This document shows positions 42,605 through 51,908 of a stretch of DNA of 64,000 nucleotides, piece after piece; positions within the stretch are counted from its first letter, which is position 1, and every line of letters starts with the position of its first letter. This DNA is from Flavobacterium yafengii (lineage in GTDB: Bacteria; Bacteroidota; Bacteroidia; Flavobacteriales; Flavobacteriaceae). A program made the translations under genes and the position numbers. Location of the stretch: positions 372,001 through 436,000 of the forward strand of contig NZ_JASCRY010000001.1 in the NCBI RefSeq assembly GCF_030010375.1. Direction: 5' to 3'. The notes under the pieces are model-generated. The model was not told the DNA's origin. It searched no databases and worked only from the letters and a program-made list of their open reading frames with translations.

Positions 42605-44665
42605 ATGATACAGAATCCAAAAAGATATACCATTACAGCGGCATTGCCGTATACGAACGGACCGATTCACATTGGCCATTTGGCGGGTGTTTACGTGCCT
42701 TCGGACATATATTCCAGATATTTAAGATTGCAGGGAAGAGACGTTTTGTTTGTTTGCGGAAGTGATGAACACGGTGTGGCGATTTCGATGAAAGCCAAAA
42801 AAGAAGGCATCACGCCACAGGAAGTAATCGATAAATACGATGGAATTATCCGCAAATCGTTCTCTGATTTTGGAATTTCGTTTGATAATTATTCCAGAAC
42901 TTCGGCCAAAATTCATCATGATACGGCTTCGGAATTTTTTAGAAAACTGTATGACAAAGGTGATTTTATCGAGGAAGTGACGGAACAATTGTATGATGCA
43001 AAAGCAGATCAGTTCTTGGCTGACCGTTTTGTGGTGGGAACTTGCCCAAAATGTGGCAACGAAGAAGCCTACGGTGATCAATGCGAAAAATGCGGTTCGA
43101 CGCTGAATGCTACGGATTTAATCAACCCAAAATCGACAATAACTGGAGAAACTCCTATTTTGAAATCTACGAAACACTGGTTTTTACCTTTGGATCGTTA
43201 TGAAGATTTCTTGAAAGAATGGATTCTCGTTGGACATAAAAATGACTGGAAACCGAATGTTTACGGGCAAGTAAAATCGTGGATTGACGGTGGATTGGAG
43301 CCTCGTGCGGTAACTCGTGACTTGGATTGGGGAATTGACGTTCCTGTTGAAGGTGCTGAAGGAAAGAAATTATACGTATGGTTTGATGCGCCGATTGGCT
43401 ACATTTCATCTACCAAAGAATGGGCTTTGCGCGAAGGAAAAGATTGGGAACCGTACTGGAAAGACCAAGATACAAAACTGGTTCACTTCATTGGGAAAGA
43501 CAATATTGTTTTCCATTGCATCATTTTCCCTGCGATGTTGAAAGCCGAAGGAAGTTATATTTTACCAGATAATGTGCCTGCGAATGAGTTCTTGAACTTG
43601 GAAGGAAATAAATTATCGACTTCTAAAAACTGGGCGGTTTGGTTGCACGAATATCTGGAAGAATTCCCAAATCAGCAAGATGTTTTGCGTTATGCGTTGA
43701 CGTCAAATGCACCGGAAACTAAGGATAATGATTTTACCTGGAAAGATTTTCAGGCAAGAAACAACAATGAATTAGTGGCGATTTACGGGAATTTCATTAA
43801 TCGTGTGGTGGTTTTAACCAATAAATATTACAACGGAGTTGTTCCCCAACCAAATGAACTTTCGGAAGTGGACGAAGCTACTTTAACCGAACTGAAAGCG
43901 TATCCTGCAGTAATTTCAAGTTCTCTGGAGCGTTATAGATTTCGTGAAGCGTTGAGCGAATTGATGAATGTGGCGCGTTTAGGAAATAAATATTTGGCGG
44001 ATGAAGAGCCTTGGAAAGTTATCAAAGACAATCCGGAACGCGTGCAAACACAAATGTATGTGGCGTTGCAAATTGCTGCTGCTTTGAGTTCACTTTGCGA
44101 ACCGTTCCTACCCTTTACAGCTAAAAAATTGTCAAGAATTCTAAAAATAGAAAGTCCGTTGAACTGGAATACTATTGCTCAAAATTCTGATTTGATTCCG
44201 GCCGGACACCAAATCGGGGAAGCAGAATTGCTTTTCGCTAAAATTGAAGACGAGGAAATCCAAAAACAGATAGACAAACTGGAAGCGACTAAAACCGCCA
44301 ATACTGCTGAAAACAAAAAAGCGGAGCCACAAAAAGAAGCGATTCAATTTGAGGATTTTGCCAAAATGGATATCCGTACAGGAACGATTCTGGAAGCCGA
44401 AAAAATGCCGAAAGCCAACAAGCTTTTGATTTTAAAAGTAGATACCGGAATTGATGTTCGCACGATAGTTTCAGGAATTGCTGAAAGTTTTAAGCCAGAA
44501 GACATTGTTGGAAAACGCGTGACTGTTTTAGTGAATTTGGCTCCAAGAAACCTTCGTGGCGTAGAAAGTCAAGGAATGATTTTGATGACTACCAATGCCG
44601 AAGGAAAACTGGTTTTTGTGAATCCAGATACGGATGGCGTTGCGAATGGAGAGACAATTAATTAA
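42605..44665 (+). CDS. metG: Methionine--tRNA ligase with C-terminal tRNA-binding domain
   Basis: MetRS charges initiator and elongator tRNA-Met. The 686 residues contain the HIGH motif ([14 protein letters not shown] at 22-25), a zinc knuckle [19 protein letters not shown], and the KMSKS-type loop in the form KLSTSKNW. There is also an anticodon-binding helical domain and, after a Lys/Ala/Glu-rich linker, an EMAP/Trbp111-like tRNA-binding OB domain ([20 protein letters not shown]). This long form is the usual one in Bacteroidota. It may be co-transcribed with the EamA transporter 13 bases downstream. Confidence 0.98.
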   Translation: MIQNPKRYTITAALPYTNGPIHIGHLAGVYVPSDIYSRYLRLQGRDVLFVCGSDEHGVAISMKAKKEGITPQEVIDKYDGIIRKSFSDFGISFDNYSRTSAKIHHDTASEFFRKLYDKGDFIEEVTEQLYDAKADQFLADRFVVGTCPKCGNEEAYGDQCEKCGSTLNATDLINPKSTITGETPILKSTKHWFLPLDRYEDFLKEWILVGHKNDWKPNVYGQVKSWIDGGLEPRAVTRDLDWGIDVPVEGAEGKKLYVWFDAPIGYISSTKEWALREGKDWEPYWKDQDTKLVHFIGKDNIVFHCIIFPAMLKAEGSYILPDNVPANEFLNLEGNKLSTSKNWAVWLHEYLEEFPNQQDVLRYALTSNAPETKDNDFTWKDFQARNNNELVAIYGNFINRVVVLTNKYYNGVVPQPNELSEVDEATLTELKAYPAVISSSLERYRFREALSELMNVARLGNKYLADEEPWKVIKDNPERVQTQMYVALQIAAALSSLCEPFLPFTAKKLSRILKIESPLNWNTIAQNSDLIPAGHQIGEAELLFAKIEDEEIQKQIDKLEATKTANTAENKKAEPQKEAIQFEDFAKMDIRTGTILEAEKMPKANKLLILKVDTGIDVRTIVSGIAESFKPEDIVGKRVTVLVNLAPRNLRGVESQGMILMTTNAEGKLVFVNPDTDGVANGETIN

Positions 44666-44677
44666 GGAAGTTATAAA

Positions 44678-45574
44678 ATGAAAATAAAAAAGCCGCAATT
44701 AGCTTTAATTGTTGGGATACTCTGCATTTCGATTTTTCCAATATTAATAAAACTTCGGTTAACTCCCGGACTAATTTCGGCTTTTTATAGAATGGCAATT
44801 GCAGCAACTTTGCTATTGCCTTATGTCATTATTACAAAAAAATTCAAGCTTCCAACAATCAAGCTGTTAATTCCTGCCATAATTTGCGGAATTTTATTTG
44901 CCTCAGATGTTGCTGTCTGGAATATTGCCATCCAAGAATCTAGCGCCACTCAGGCTTCATTGCTGACTAATTTATCACCGCTTTGGGTTGGCATTGGTTC
45001 ATTTCTGTTTTTAAAAACAAAACCTGCCATCAATTTTTGGATTGGAACTCTAGTCTCATTATTCGGAATGATTATGCTGGTTGGTTTCCCGTTTTTCATC
45101 GAACTGAATTTTGACACCGCTTTCCTTTTAGCCGTATTATCGGGTATTTTATATGCTATTTACTTATTAATCAGTAAAAAAGTGCTTTCTAAAGTGGATG
45201 TGCTTTCGTTTATGGCCATCAGCCTAATTTCTTCAAGTATATATCTAGGAATTCTCTGTTTAATGCTAGGAGAACCTTTTTCCGGATTTTCTGATGCTGG
45301 CTGGCTGGTCTTGTTGATCCAGGCAGTCGTTTGCCAACTGTTAGCATGGTTATCGCTCAGTTATGCCACACAACACATGCGCGCCACAAGAGTGTCTTTG
45401 AGTTTGCTCGGTCAAGCCGTTTTGACTGCTATTTTAGCTTGGTTGTTTTTAGATGAAATAATCACACTACAAATGATTATCGGAGGAATTATTTTACTTT
45501 TGGGAATCCGAATTACCTTTTATTCGAAAACAATTTCAATGAAGAAAGTTTTTTCCAAAACAGTTAAAAGTTAA
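44678..45574 (+). CDS. EamA-family (DMT) transporter
   Basis: A 298-residue inner-membrane protein with ten predicted helices in two EamA repeats. Features are TPGLISAFYRMAIAATLLLP, QESSATQASLLTNLSPLWVGIGSFLF and LSYATQHMRATRVSLSLLGQAVLTAILAWLFLDE. DMT exporters handle metabolites such as amino acids; the substrate is unknown. It follows metG by 13 bases and precedes a HAD phosphatase gene by 36. Confidence 0.9.
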   Translation: MKIKKPQLALIVGILCISIFPILIKLRLTPGLISAFYRMAIAATLLLPYVIITKKFKLPTIKLLIPAIICGILFASDVAVWNIAIQESSATQASLLTNLSPLWVGIGSFLFLKTKPAINFWIGTLVSLFGMIMLVGFPFFIELNFDTAFLLAVLSGILYAIYLLISKKVLSKVDVLSFMAISLISSSIYLGILCLMLGEPFSGFSDAGWLVLLIQAVVCQLLAWLSLSYATQHMRATRVSLSLLGQAVLTAILAWLFLDEIITLQMIIGGIILLLGIRITFYSKTISMKKVFSKTVKS

Positions 45575-45609
45575 AATAAAAACCTCAATTATATCAAAAT
45601 AAAATAAAA

Positions 45610-46311
45610 ATGGAACTAAAAGTAATTGCTTTCGACGCCGATGATACCTTATGGATCAACGAAACGTATTTTGATGAAACCGAGAAGAAATTCTGTGGTT
45701 TAATGGAAGATTATTTGTCGCATCAAGGAATTTCCAAAGAATTATTTAAAGTCGAAATCGATAATTTAAAATTATATGGTTATGGAATCAAAGGCTACAT
45801 TCTTTCGATGATTGAAGCGGCGATGAGTATTTCAAATAACACACTTCCCATAGAAATCATTGAAAAAATCATTCAATATGGAAAAGAATTACTGGAGAAA
45901 CCGATTGTTTTATTAGATGGCGTAGAAGAAACTTTAGACGCTTTACACGGAAAATACAAATTAGTGGTTGCCACCAAAGGTGATTTATTGGACCAACGCA
46001 GAAAATTACATAATTCGGGTTTGGGTCACTATTTTCACCATATCGAAGTGATGTCGGACAAACAGGAAATTGATTATTCTGATTTGATCAAACGATTGGA
46101 AATACAACCTGAAGAATTTTTTATGATTGGCAATTCCTTAAAGTCAGATGTTTTACCGGTTTTAGCCATTGGCGGACACGCCGTTCACATTCCGTTTCAT
46201 ACGACTTGGGCACATGAAAAAATTGACCATAAAGTGGAACATAAAAACTTCAGTGCTTTCGAAAAAATAACAGAAGTCCTAAAAAAATTGGAATCAGAAA
46301 ACCTGTTTTAA
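45610..46311 (+). CDS. HAD-superfamily hydrolase
   Basis: A 233-residue soluble phosphatase-like protein. Motif I is AFDADDTLW (nucleophile Asp10, acid Asp12), motif II VVATKGD, motif III Lys in SDLIKRLE, and motif IV FMIGNSLKSDVLP. The cap between motifs I and II is helical (class I, subclass C1). The substrate is probably a small phosphorylated metabolite, unknown. It is the last gene of the metG unit. Confidence 0.9.
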   Translation: MELKVIAFDADDTLWINETYFDETEKKFCGLMEDYLSHQGISKELFKVEIDNLKLYGYGIKGYILSMIEAAMSISNNTLPIEIIEKIIQYGKELLEKPIVLLDGVEETLDALHGKYKLVVATKGDLLDQRRKLHNSGLGHYFHHIEVMSDKQEIDYSDLIKRLEIQPEEFFMIGNSLKSDVLPVLAIGGHAVHIPFHTTWAHEKIDHKVEHKNFSAFEKITEVLKKLESENLF

Positions 46312-46498
46312 ACTTTTCTAATCATTAATAAAAGTCTTTTCAACCAAAAAACACTCCATTTTAAAGTTAATATCTTCGTGTAATCTATAAAAAAAGTACA
46401 AAATATTGCTAAAATCGCCGTTCTGAACTTAGTTTATAGAATTAAAACTAATTCTTACATAATTAACTGTTTAAAATTTCTTATCTAACAATATGTCG

Positions 46499-46506
46499 TA
46501 TTTTTG
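46499..46506 (+). promoter_or_regulatory. -7 box of the OmpA porin-like gene
   Basis: TATTTTTG followed by CATA is an exact TAnnTTTG match. It overlaps codons 3-5 of the longest frame, which begins at 46493, and so rules that start out in favour of 46532. Confidence 0.6.
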
Positions 46507-46531
46507 CATAAAATTATTAAAGAATAAAATT

Positions 46532-47794
46532 ATGAAAAAAATCATACTTACGTTAGTTTTTGCTTCTGCAATGACAACTTTGAGTGCTCAAACAGAAAAT
46601 GTAGAAAGCGCAAGTACTGGAACTGAATTTAACAAATGGTCTGTTGAATTAGCTGGTGGTTTAAACAAACCGATGAGACCTATGACTGCTGGATATAGAA
46701 CTGCTGTTACTAGTGCTTATGTAGCTGATTTAGGTGTGCGTTATATGTTCAATAACAAATTTGGTTTAAAAGCTGATTTTGGATATAACAGTTTTAAAGA
46801 AGGTGAAAATTCAATAGGATTTGATTCTAAATACTATAGAGCTGATTTACAGGCAGTTGCTAACCTAGGAAGAATCATGAGCTTTGAAACTTGGACAAAC
46901 ACTCTTGGTTTATTAGGTCACGCTGGTTTTGGATTAGGTTTTGGTGAATCTGATAACTTTTCAGGAACTGACAGAATGGGTAATTTTATTGCTGGTGTTA
47001 CTGGTCAAATTAAATTATCTAATAGAATTGCATTGACTGGAGATTTTACAACAATTCTTAATGCTAAACAAAACCGTACTTTTGATGGTGCAAGTACAAT
47101 AGGATCTCCTGGTTTCGGCGGTGTACTTTTCAATGGTACAGTAGGTTTAACTGTTTACTTAGGTAAAAACGAAAAACATGCTGACTGGGTTATCGACCAT
47201 GAAGGTAGATTTGACGCAATTGATGCTAGATTTATGGCTATCGAAAATAAAATGCTAGATTCTGATAAAGATGGTGTAGCTGATTATTTAGACGAAGAAT
47301 TAAGTACACCTGCTGGCGCAATGGTTGACACTAAAGGAAGATCAATTGACAAGAACAACAATAATGTTCCTGACGAAACAGAAGCTTACATCTTAAAAAA
47401 TTACGCTGCTAAAACTGGTGATACTGGTGTTGTATACGATAACGAATTGATTAAAAGTTTAATTAATGGTGGTTATGTTGCCGTTTATTTTGATTTTGAC
47501 AAATCTAAACCAACTAACGTATCTACTGAAGGTATTGATTTTATCTTAACTTATTTAAGAAACAATCCTTCTGCTTCAGTTGATATTACTGGTCATGCTG
47601 ACGAATTAGGAAGATCTGCATACAATGATAAATTATCTAGTGCAAGAGCTGCTAATGTAAAAACCACTTTAGTGAACGCTAAAGTTGATGCATCAAGATT
47701 GAATGTAATTGCTGCTGGTGAAGATACTTCAGTTGATAAAACTTCAGAAAACGCAAGAAAATTAGTTAGAAGAGTTACTTTCACAGTAAAATAA
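46532..47794 (+). CDS. OmpA-family outer-membrane protein
   Basis: The start is set at 46532 (MKKIILTLVFASAMTTLSAQ), giving a signal peptide and 420 residues; the frame from 46493 contains the -7 promoter box. The N-terminal half is an eight-strand-like barrel (KWSVELAGGLNKPM, LGVRYMFNNKFGLKADFGY). A thrombospondin-type-3-like calcium segment follows, DSDKDGVADYLDEE and DKNNNNVPDETE. The OmpA peptidoglycan-binding domain is at the C-terminus (VYFDFDKSKP, DITGHADELG, LSSARAANVK, ARKLVRRVTF). It is probably a major structural porin-like protein linking outer membrane and cell wall. The codon choice is strongly biased, consistent with high expression. Confidence 0.93.
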   Translation: MKKIILTLVFASAMTTLSAQTENVESASTGTEFNKWSVELAGGLNKPMRPMTAGYRTAVTSAYVADLGVRYMFNNKFGLKADFGYNSFKEGENSIGFDSKYYRADLQAVANLGRIMSFETWTNTLGLLGHAGFGLGFGESDNFSGTDRMGNFIAGVTGQIKLSNRIALTGDFTTILNAKQNRTFDGASTIGSPGFGGVLFNGTVGLTVYLGKNEKHADWVIDHEGRFDAIDARFMAIENKMLDSDKDGVADYLDEELSTPAGAMVDTKGRSIDKNNNNVPDETEAYILKNYAAKTGDTGVVYDNELIKSLINGGYVAVYFDFDKSKPTNVSTEGIDFILTYLRNNPSASVDITGHADELGRSAYNDKLSSARAANVKTTLVNAKVDASRLNVIAAGEDTSVDKTSENARKLVRRVTFTVK

Positions 47795-47810
47795 GCTACT
47801 TTTTTATATC

Positions 47811-47846
47811 AAAAAGCCCTAAAGGAAATTTCTTTTAGGGCTTTTT
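47811..47846 (+). terminator. Terminator after the OmpA-family gene
   Basis: AAAAAGCCCTAAA and TTTAGGGCTTTTT form a 13-bp stem followed by a T-run. Confidence 0.9.
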
Positions 47847-47977
47847 TTATGGCTGCTAATCTCGGTTTTAATCACACGCATAGTTCAAACATCTATTTTA
47901 TGGTTTGTATGTAACAAAATGAATTTAAGATCCCTAAGAACAACAGTACTTTTAAACCAAAAATAAAACACAAAATC

Positions 47978-48607
47978 TTGAAAACACTTTTAGATATAGC
48001 GAACTGGTCCAGAAAAGAACATTTCCACTTTTTCAGACAATTTGAAGAACCTTTCTTTGGTGCCACTGTCGAAATCGACTGTACGAAAGCCTATGCAACT
48101 GCAAAAGCACTAAACACTTCCTTCTTTATCTATTATTTACACAAAACGTTAGTTGCTGTAAATAGTACCGAATCATTTCGCTATAGAATTTCAGATGAGC
48201 AAATATATGTTTATGACCAAATTAATGCTTCTGCAACTATTGGTCGTGAAGATGGCAGTTTTGGATTTTCTTTAATCGAATACAATGCTGATTTTGAAAT
48301 TTTCACTACAAATGCATTGGCGGAAATTGAAAGAATACAAAATACGACTGGTCTTTTTACCCGAACATTTACGGATGATAATTCAATTCATCTTTCGGCG
48401 ATTCCATGGCTGGATTTCACTTCATTATCGCATGCCCGAAGCTATACTTTTCCAGATAGTTGCCCGAAAATTTCTTTTGGAAAAATGAAAATTGCTGAAA
48501 ACGGAAAAAGAACCATGCCAATGTCTATTCATGTACATCATGGATTAGTAGATGGCTTACATTTAGGACAATTTGTAGATTATTTTCAAGAAATTATGAA
48601 TCAGTAG
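47978..48607 (+). CDS. Chloramphenicol acetyltransferase-like protein (TTG start)
   Basis: The 209 residues match the CAT fold, a trimeric acetyl-CoA-dependent acyltransferase: WSRKEHFHFFRQFEEPFFG at the start, FRYRISDEQIYVYDQINAS, IPWLDFTSLSHA and the catalytic HVHHGLVDGLHLGQF near the C-terminus (CAT consensus HHAVCDG). No ATG is available at the conserved N-terminus, so TTG at 47978 is used. Chromosomal CAT-like proteins in flavobacteria are not necessarily resistance enzymes; the acceptor is unknown. It precedes ferritin by 37 bases. Confidence 0.85.
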   Translation: MKTLLDIANWSRKEHFHFFRQFEEPFFGATVEIDCTKAYATAKALNTSFFIYYLHKTLVAVNSTESFRYRISDEQIYVYDQINASATIGREDGSFGFSLIEYNADFEIFTTNALAEIERIQNTTGLFTRTFTDDNSIHLSAIPWLDFTSLSHARSYTFPDSCPKISFGKMKIAENGKRTMPMSIHVHHGLVDGLHLGQFVDYFQEIMNQ

Positions 48608-48644
48608 ATTAAGTATTTTGTAACTTTACTTAAAACTTATTACC

Positions 48645-49151
48645 ATGCTATCAAAAAACATAGAACACGCGCTGAATAATCAGATTCAGATTGAAGCTGA
48701 ATCATCTCAAACCTATCTTTCTATGGCTTCATGGGCAGAAACTCATGGTTTGGAAGGAATTTCAAAATTTATGTATGCTCAATCTGAAGAAGAAAGAGTA
48801 CACATGCTTAAACTAGTCCGATACGTAAATGAACGAGGTGGCCATGCTAAAGTAAGTGAATTAAAAGCACCGAAAATCAGCTACGGAACATTTAAGGAAA
48901 TGTTTGAAGAACTTTATAAACATGAAATTTTTGTTTCTGATTCGATTAACAAACTGGTTGACGTTTCCTTTACTGAAAAGGATTATGCCACACACAACTT
49001 TTTGCAATGGTATGTAGCCGAACAAATTGAAGAAGAAGCTCAGGCTAAACTTATTTTGGATAAAATAAACTTGATTGGTGATGATAAAGGAGGCCTGTAT
49101 CTATTTGACAGAGATATGCAACAACTAACTTTAAATAGCACACCCAAATAA
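48645..49151 (+). CDS. ftnA: Ferritin
   Basis: FtnA forms a 24-mer shell that oxidises Fe2+ and stores iron. The 168 residues have the ferroxidase ligands at the same positions as E. coli FtnA: Glu17 (IQIEAESSQTY), Glu50 and His53 (EEERVHMLKLV), with the second half QWYVAEQIEEEAQAKLILDK giving the remaining Glu residues. The length is normal. It may be transcribed together with the CAT-like gene. Confidence 0.96.
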   Translation: MLSKNIEHALNNQIQIEAESSQTYLSMASWAETHGLEGISKFMYAQSEEERVHMLKLVRYVNERGGHAKVSELKAPKISYGTFKEMFEELYKHEIFVSDSINKLVDVSFTEKDYATHNFLQWYVAEQIEEEAQAKLILDKINLIGDDKGGLYLFDRDMQQLTLNSTPK

Positions 49152-49195
49152 TCAAATACTATTTAGCAAACAACTTGATTTTAATTTTTTAGAAA

Positions 49196-49366
49196 TTGGG
49201 TAAAAAGAAGAAAAATAAGGACAAGAAAAAGGATAAAAAAAAGTTCCTTAAAAATGGATCTGATAAAGAAAACCTCAAGTCCGAATGTTGCGAAAAATAT
49301 AAAAAAGGAGAACATAAACGTTGCAAAAACTGTCCAAAATTTGATTTACGCAAAAAAGCCAAATAA
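49196..49366 (+). CDS. 56-residue lysine-rich protein with CC...C..C motif (TTG start)
   Basis: The frame opens with TTG at 49196 just after an in-frame TAG at 49190. A Lys-rich head (GKKKKNKDKKKDKKK) is followed by ECCEKYKKGEHKRCKNCPKF. The four Cys (two adjacent, then CxxC) could bind zinc or an iron-sulphur centre. Similar short proteins occur in flavobacteria. It lies 45 bases after ferritin, and a terminator follows 38 bases downstream, so it may be part of the ferritin transcript. Confidence 0.6.
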   Translation: MGKKKKNKDKKKDKKKFLKNGSDKENLKSECCEKYKKGEHKRCKNCPKFDLRKKAK

Positions 49367-49403
49367 CCAATATCAGTCACAGTTTACGTTCTAAATAATC
49401 CAT

Positions 49404-49437
49404 AAAAAAACCACCGATAATTGTCGATGGTTTTTTT
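49404..49437. terminator. Bidirectional terminator
   Basis: AAAAAACCACCGA and TCGATGGTTTTTT pair with one mismatch around TAATTG, between the Cys-rich mini-protein and the convergent ssb gene. Confidence 0.8.
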
Positions 49438-49489
49438 TTGTTTGGTTTCAGTCGCAGTTTACAACATTACAATAATTGTAAACTGAATA

Positions 49490-49822
49490 TTATTTTCCTA
49501 AAAGAAGCACATCATTTACCACTACTTCGGTAACATAACGTTTCTCCCCATTTTTATCATCATAACTTCTATGGGTTAATTTCCCTTCAACGGCAATTTC
49601 TTTGCCTTTGGTAACGTATTTTTCAATGATTTCAGCCGTTTTCCCCCAAGCTACAAGTTTGTGCCATTGGGTTTCCTCTACCTTTTCTCCTTTGTCGTTT
49701 TTGTAGCTTTCGTTAGTTGCTAATGTAAAATTGGCTAATTTTTTCCCTCCATCAAAAGTTTTGATTTCCGGATCATTCCCTACGTGTCCAATTAACTGTA
49801 CTTTGTTTCTTAATGTGCTCAT
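49490..49822 (-). CDS. ssb: Single-stranded DNA-binding protein (short form without acidic tail)
   Basis: SSB coats single-stranded DNA during replication, repair and recombination. The 110 residues cover the OB fold: LRNKVQLIGHVGNDPEIK, FTLATNESYKNDKGEKVEETQWHKLVAWGKTAEIIEKYVTKG (parts), and YVTEVVVNDVLLLGK. The protein stops right after the fold. The disordered linker and acidic tip (usually ending in DDDIPF) that recruit partner proteins are missing. It is probably a secondary SSB rather than the main one. It is monocistronic. Confidence 0.92.
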   Translation of the reverse strand: MSTLRNKVQLIGHVGNDPEIKTFDGGKKLANFTLATNESYKNDKGEKVEETQWHKLVAWGKTAEIIEKYVTKGKEIAVEGKLTHRSYDDKNGEKRYVTEVVVNDVLLLGK

Positions 49823-50008
49823 GGCGTGTAAAATTTAAATGTTAGTGTATATAAGTTATTTGTTGAATCATTGTTTCAAATCAACAAAGCAAAGATGCGG
49901 TGACTTCCAAAAAGTATTCGGTTACTAACTGTTTACTTTCGGTTGTAACTATTTGTAAACGTTTGTAAATGGAAAAATTTAGTTATATTTGATGGAAATC
50001 AACTTCTT

Positions 50009-51538
50009 ATGCTAGCCAAAATAAAAAAAGTAGAATTACGAAATCTAAAAATTGAAGACTACAAGGAATTAAAAAAATCAATGGTAAAGTCCTATCCAGA
50101 GCTTGCTGATTCGTATTGGAAAGAAAAAGATATTGAAAGATTACTGGACTTATTTTCTGAAGGACAATTCGTAATTATTGCAGATAAGAAAGTGGTAGGC
50201 GCTGCCTTTTCATTAATTGTAGACGAAGTCTTAGTGGATAAAAATCCGGATTACGCTAAAATAACAGGAAATTATACTTTCTCTACACACAATCCAAAAG
50301 GGGAAATATTGTATGGAATTGATGTATTCATTCATCCTGACTACAGAGGTTTGCGACTTGGCAGACGATTGTATGATGCCCGAAAAGAATTGTGTGAAAA
50401 ACTGAACCTGAAGGCTATCGTTTTTGCCGGAAGAATCCCAAATTACAGTAAATACGCCCAAGAATTGACTCCTAAAAAATATATCGAGAAAGTAAAACTA
50501 AAAGAATTACACGATCCTGTGCTTTCCTTTCAGTTGAGTAATGATTTTCACGTGATGCGGATTATGAAAAATTATCTCCCAGGAGACATCGATTCCAAAG
50601 AATTCGCAGTATTATTAGAATGGAACAATATCTATTATGATGAAAGCCCCCAATTAATAAACACCCAAAAAAGCATAATACGAATTGGATTAATTCAGTG
50701 GCAAATGCGTCCCTTAATAAATTTGGACGCTTTATTTGAACAGGCAGAATTTTTCATTGATGCCATATCCGGTTATAAAAGTGATTTCGCCCTTTTTCCG
50801 GAGTTATTTATTGCCCCACTTATGGCAGATTACAATCATTTAGCTGAACCCGACGCCATTAGAGAGCTTGCGAAATATGCAGATCCCATTCGCAAAAAAT
50901 TTCAGGAACTTGCCATCTCTTATAATATTAACATCATTTCAGGAAGCATGCCCTATTTAGAAAATGGCGCTTTATACAATGTTGGATTTCTTTGTAAAAG
51001 AGACGGAACCTCTGAAATGTATTATAAGATTCACATCACCCCGAATGAAGTCTTACATTGGGGAATGAAAGGCGGCTCCCAAATTAAAACTTTTGATACG
51101 GATTGCGGAAAAATAGGAATTATGATTTGTTATGATGTCGAATTCCCGGAACAATCAAGACTATTGGCCGATGAAGGAATGAATATTTTATTTGTACCCT
51201 TTTTAACAGATAACCAAAGTGGTTACATCAGAGTCAAACATTGCGCGCAGGCCAGAGCCATAGAAAACGAATGTTATGTCGCTATTGCCGGATGCGTTGG
51301 AAATCTTCCAAAAGTGAATAATATGGATATTCAATATGCGCAATCTGCAGTTTTTACACCATCGGATTTTGCATTTCCCAGCACCGGAATAAAAGCGGAA
51401 ACCACGCCTAATACTGAAATGACTTTGATTGTAGATGTGGATTTGAATTTGCTTAAAGAGCTTCATGAACATGGAAGTGCCAGAATCCTAAAAGATCGCA
51501 GAACTGATTTATACGAAATTAAAAAAATCAATCCATGA
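50009..51538 (+). CDS. GNAT acetyltransferase fused to carbon-nitrogen hydrolase
   Basis: The 509-residue protein has a GNAT domain (about 1-200, acetyl-CoA loop HPDYRGLRLGRRLYDAR at 109-125) followed by a nitrilase-superfamily amidase (about 222-505). The nitrilase triad is complete: Glu265 in FPELF, Lys340 in YYKIHITPNE and Cys374 in MICYDVEFPE. The combination is recurrent in bacteria and annotated as a bifunctional GNAT/carbon-nitrogen hydrolase. It could acylate and hydrolyse amides of one metabolite. The next gene's ATG overlaps its stop by 4 bases. Confidence 0.92.
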   Translation: MLAKIKKVELRNLKIEDYKELKKSMVKSYPELADSYWKEKDIERLLDLFSEGQFVIIADKKVVGAAFSLIVDEVLVDKNPDYAKITGNYTFSTHNPKGEILYGIDVFIHPDYRGLRLGRRLYDARKELCEKLNLKAIVFAGRIPNYSKYAQELTPKKYIEKVKLKELHDPVLSFQLSNDFHVMRIMKNYLPGDIDSKEFAVLLEWNNIYYDESPQLINTQKSIIRIGLIQWQMRPLINLDALFEQAEFFIDAISGYKSDFALFPELFIAPLMADYNHLAEPDAIRELAKYADPIRKKFQELAISYNINIISGSMPYLENGALYNVGFLCKRDGTSEMYYKIHITPNEVLHWGMKGGSQIKTFDTDCGKIGIMICYDVEFPEQSRLLADEGMNILFVPFLTDNQSGYIRVKHCAQARAIENECYVAIAGCVGNLPKVNNMDIQYAQSAVFTPSDFAFPSTGIKAETTPNTEMTLIVDVDLNLLKELHEHGSARILKDRRTDLYEIKKINP

Positions 51539-51885
51539 ATAAAACCTGCTTAGAATGTGGAGAAAAAATTGTAGGCCGAGAAGATAAAAAGTTTTGTAGT
51601 GACGGTTGCCGTAATGCCTACAACAATAAAATAAACAAAGACAGCACTAATTTTATGCGCAACATCAACAATAAGCTGCGCAAGAATTACCGTGTTTTGT
51701 CAGAGCTAAATGTGGACGGAAAATCAAAAACTACTCGGGCAAAACTCCTGAGCAAGGGTTTCGATTTTGAGTTTTTTACCAATATTTTACAAACTAAAAC
51801 AGGAAACACCTACTATTTTCTGTATGACCAAGGTTACATGCTTTTGGACAATGATTTTTACATACTAGTCAAAAAAGACCTTTAA
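51535..51885 (+). CDS. Zinc-ribbon protein of unknown function
   Basis: A 116-residue soluble protein. Its N-terminus CLECGEKIVGREDKKFCSDGCRNAYNNK (parts) is a treble-clef/zinc-ribbon (CxxC...CxxxC), as in DNA gyrase inhibitor YacG-like or DUF2116-like proteins. The rest (KLRKNYRVLSELN, LLSKGFDFEFFTNIL, YYFLYDQGYMLLDND) is not recognised. ATG and the upstream stop overlap as ATGA, so it is translationally coupled to the GNAT-nitrilase fusion. Confidence 0.75.
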   Translation: MNKTCLECGEKIVGREDKKFCSDGCRNAYNNKINKDSTNFMRNINNKLRKNYRVLSELNVDGKSKTTRAKLLSKGFDFEFFTNILQTKTGNTYYFLYDQGYMLLDNDFYILVKKDL

Positions 51886-51908
51886 ATATCCCAATCTACT
51901 TACCTACC

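Noticed and set aside
47978..48607. Chloramphenicol resistance gene
   Set aside because: The fold and catalytic HHGLVDG are CAT-like, but chromosomal relatives are often not resistance enzymes, and nothing mobile surrounds it. Called CAT-like only.
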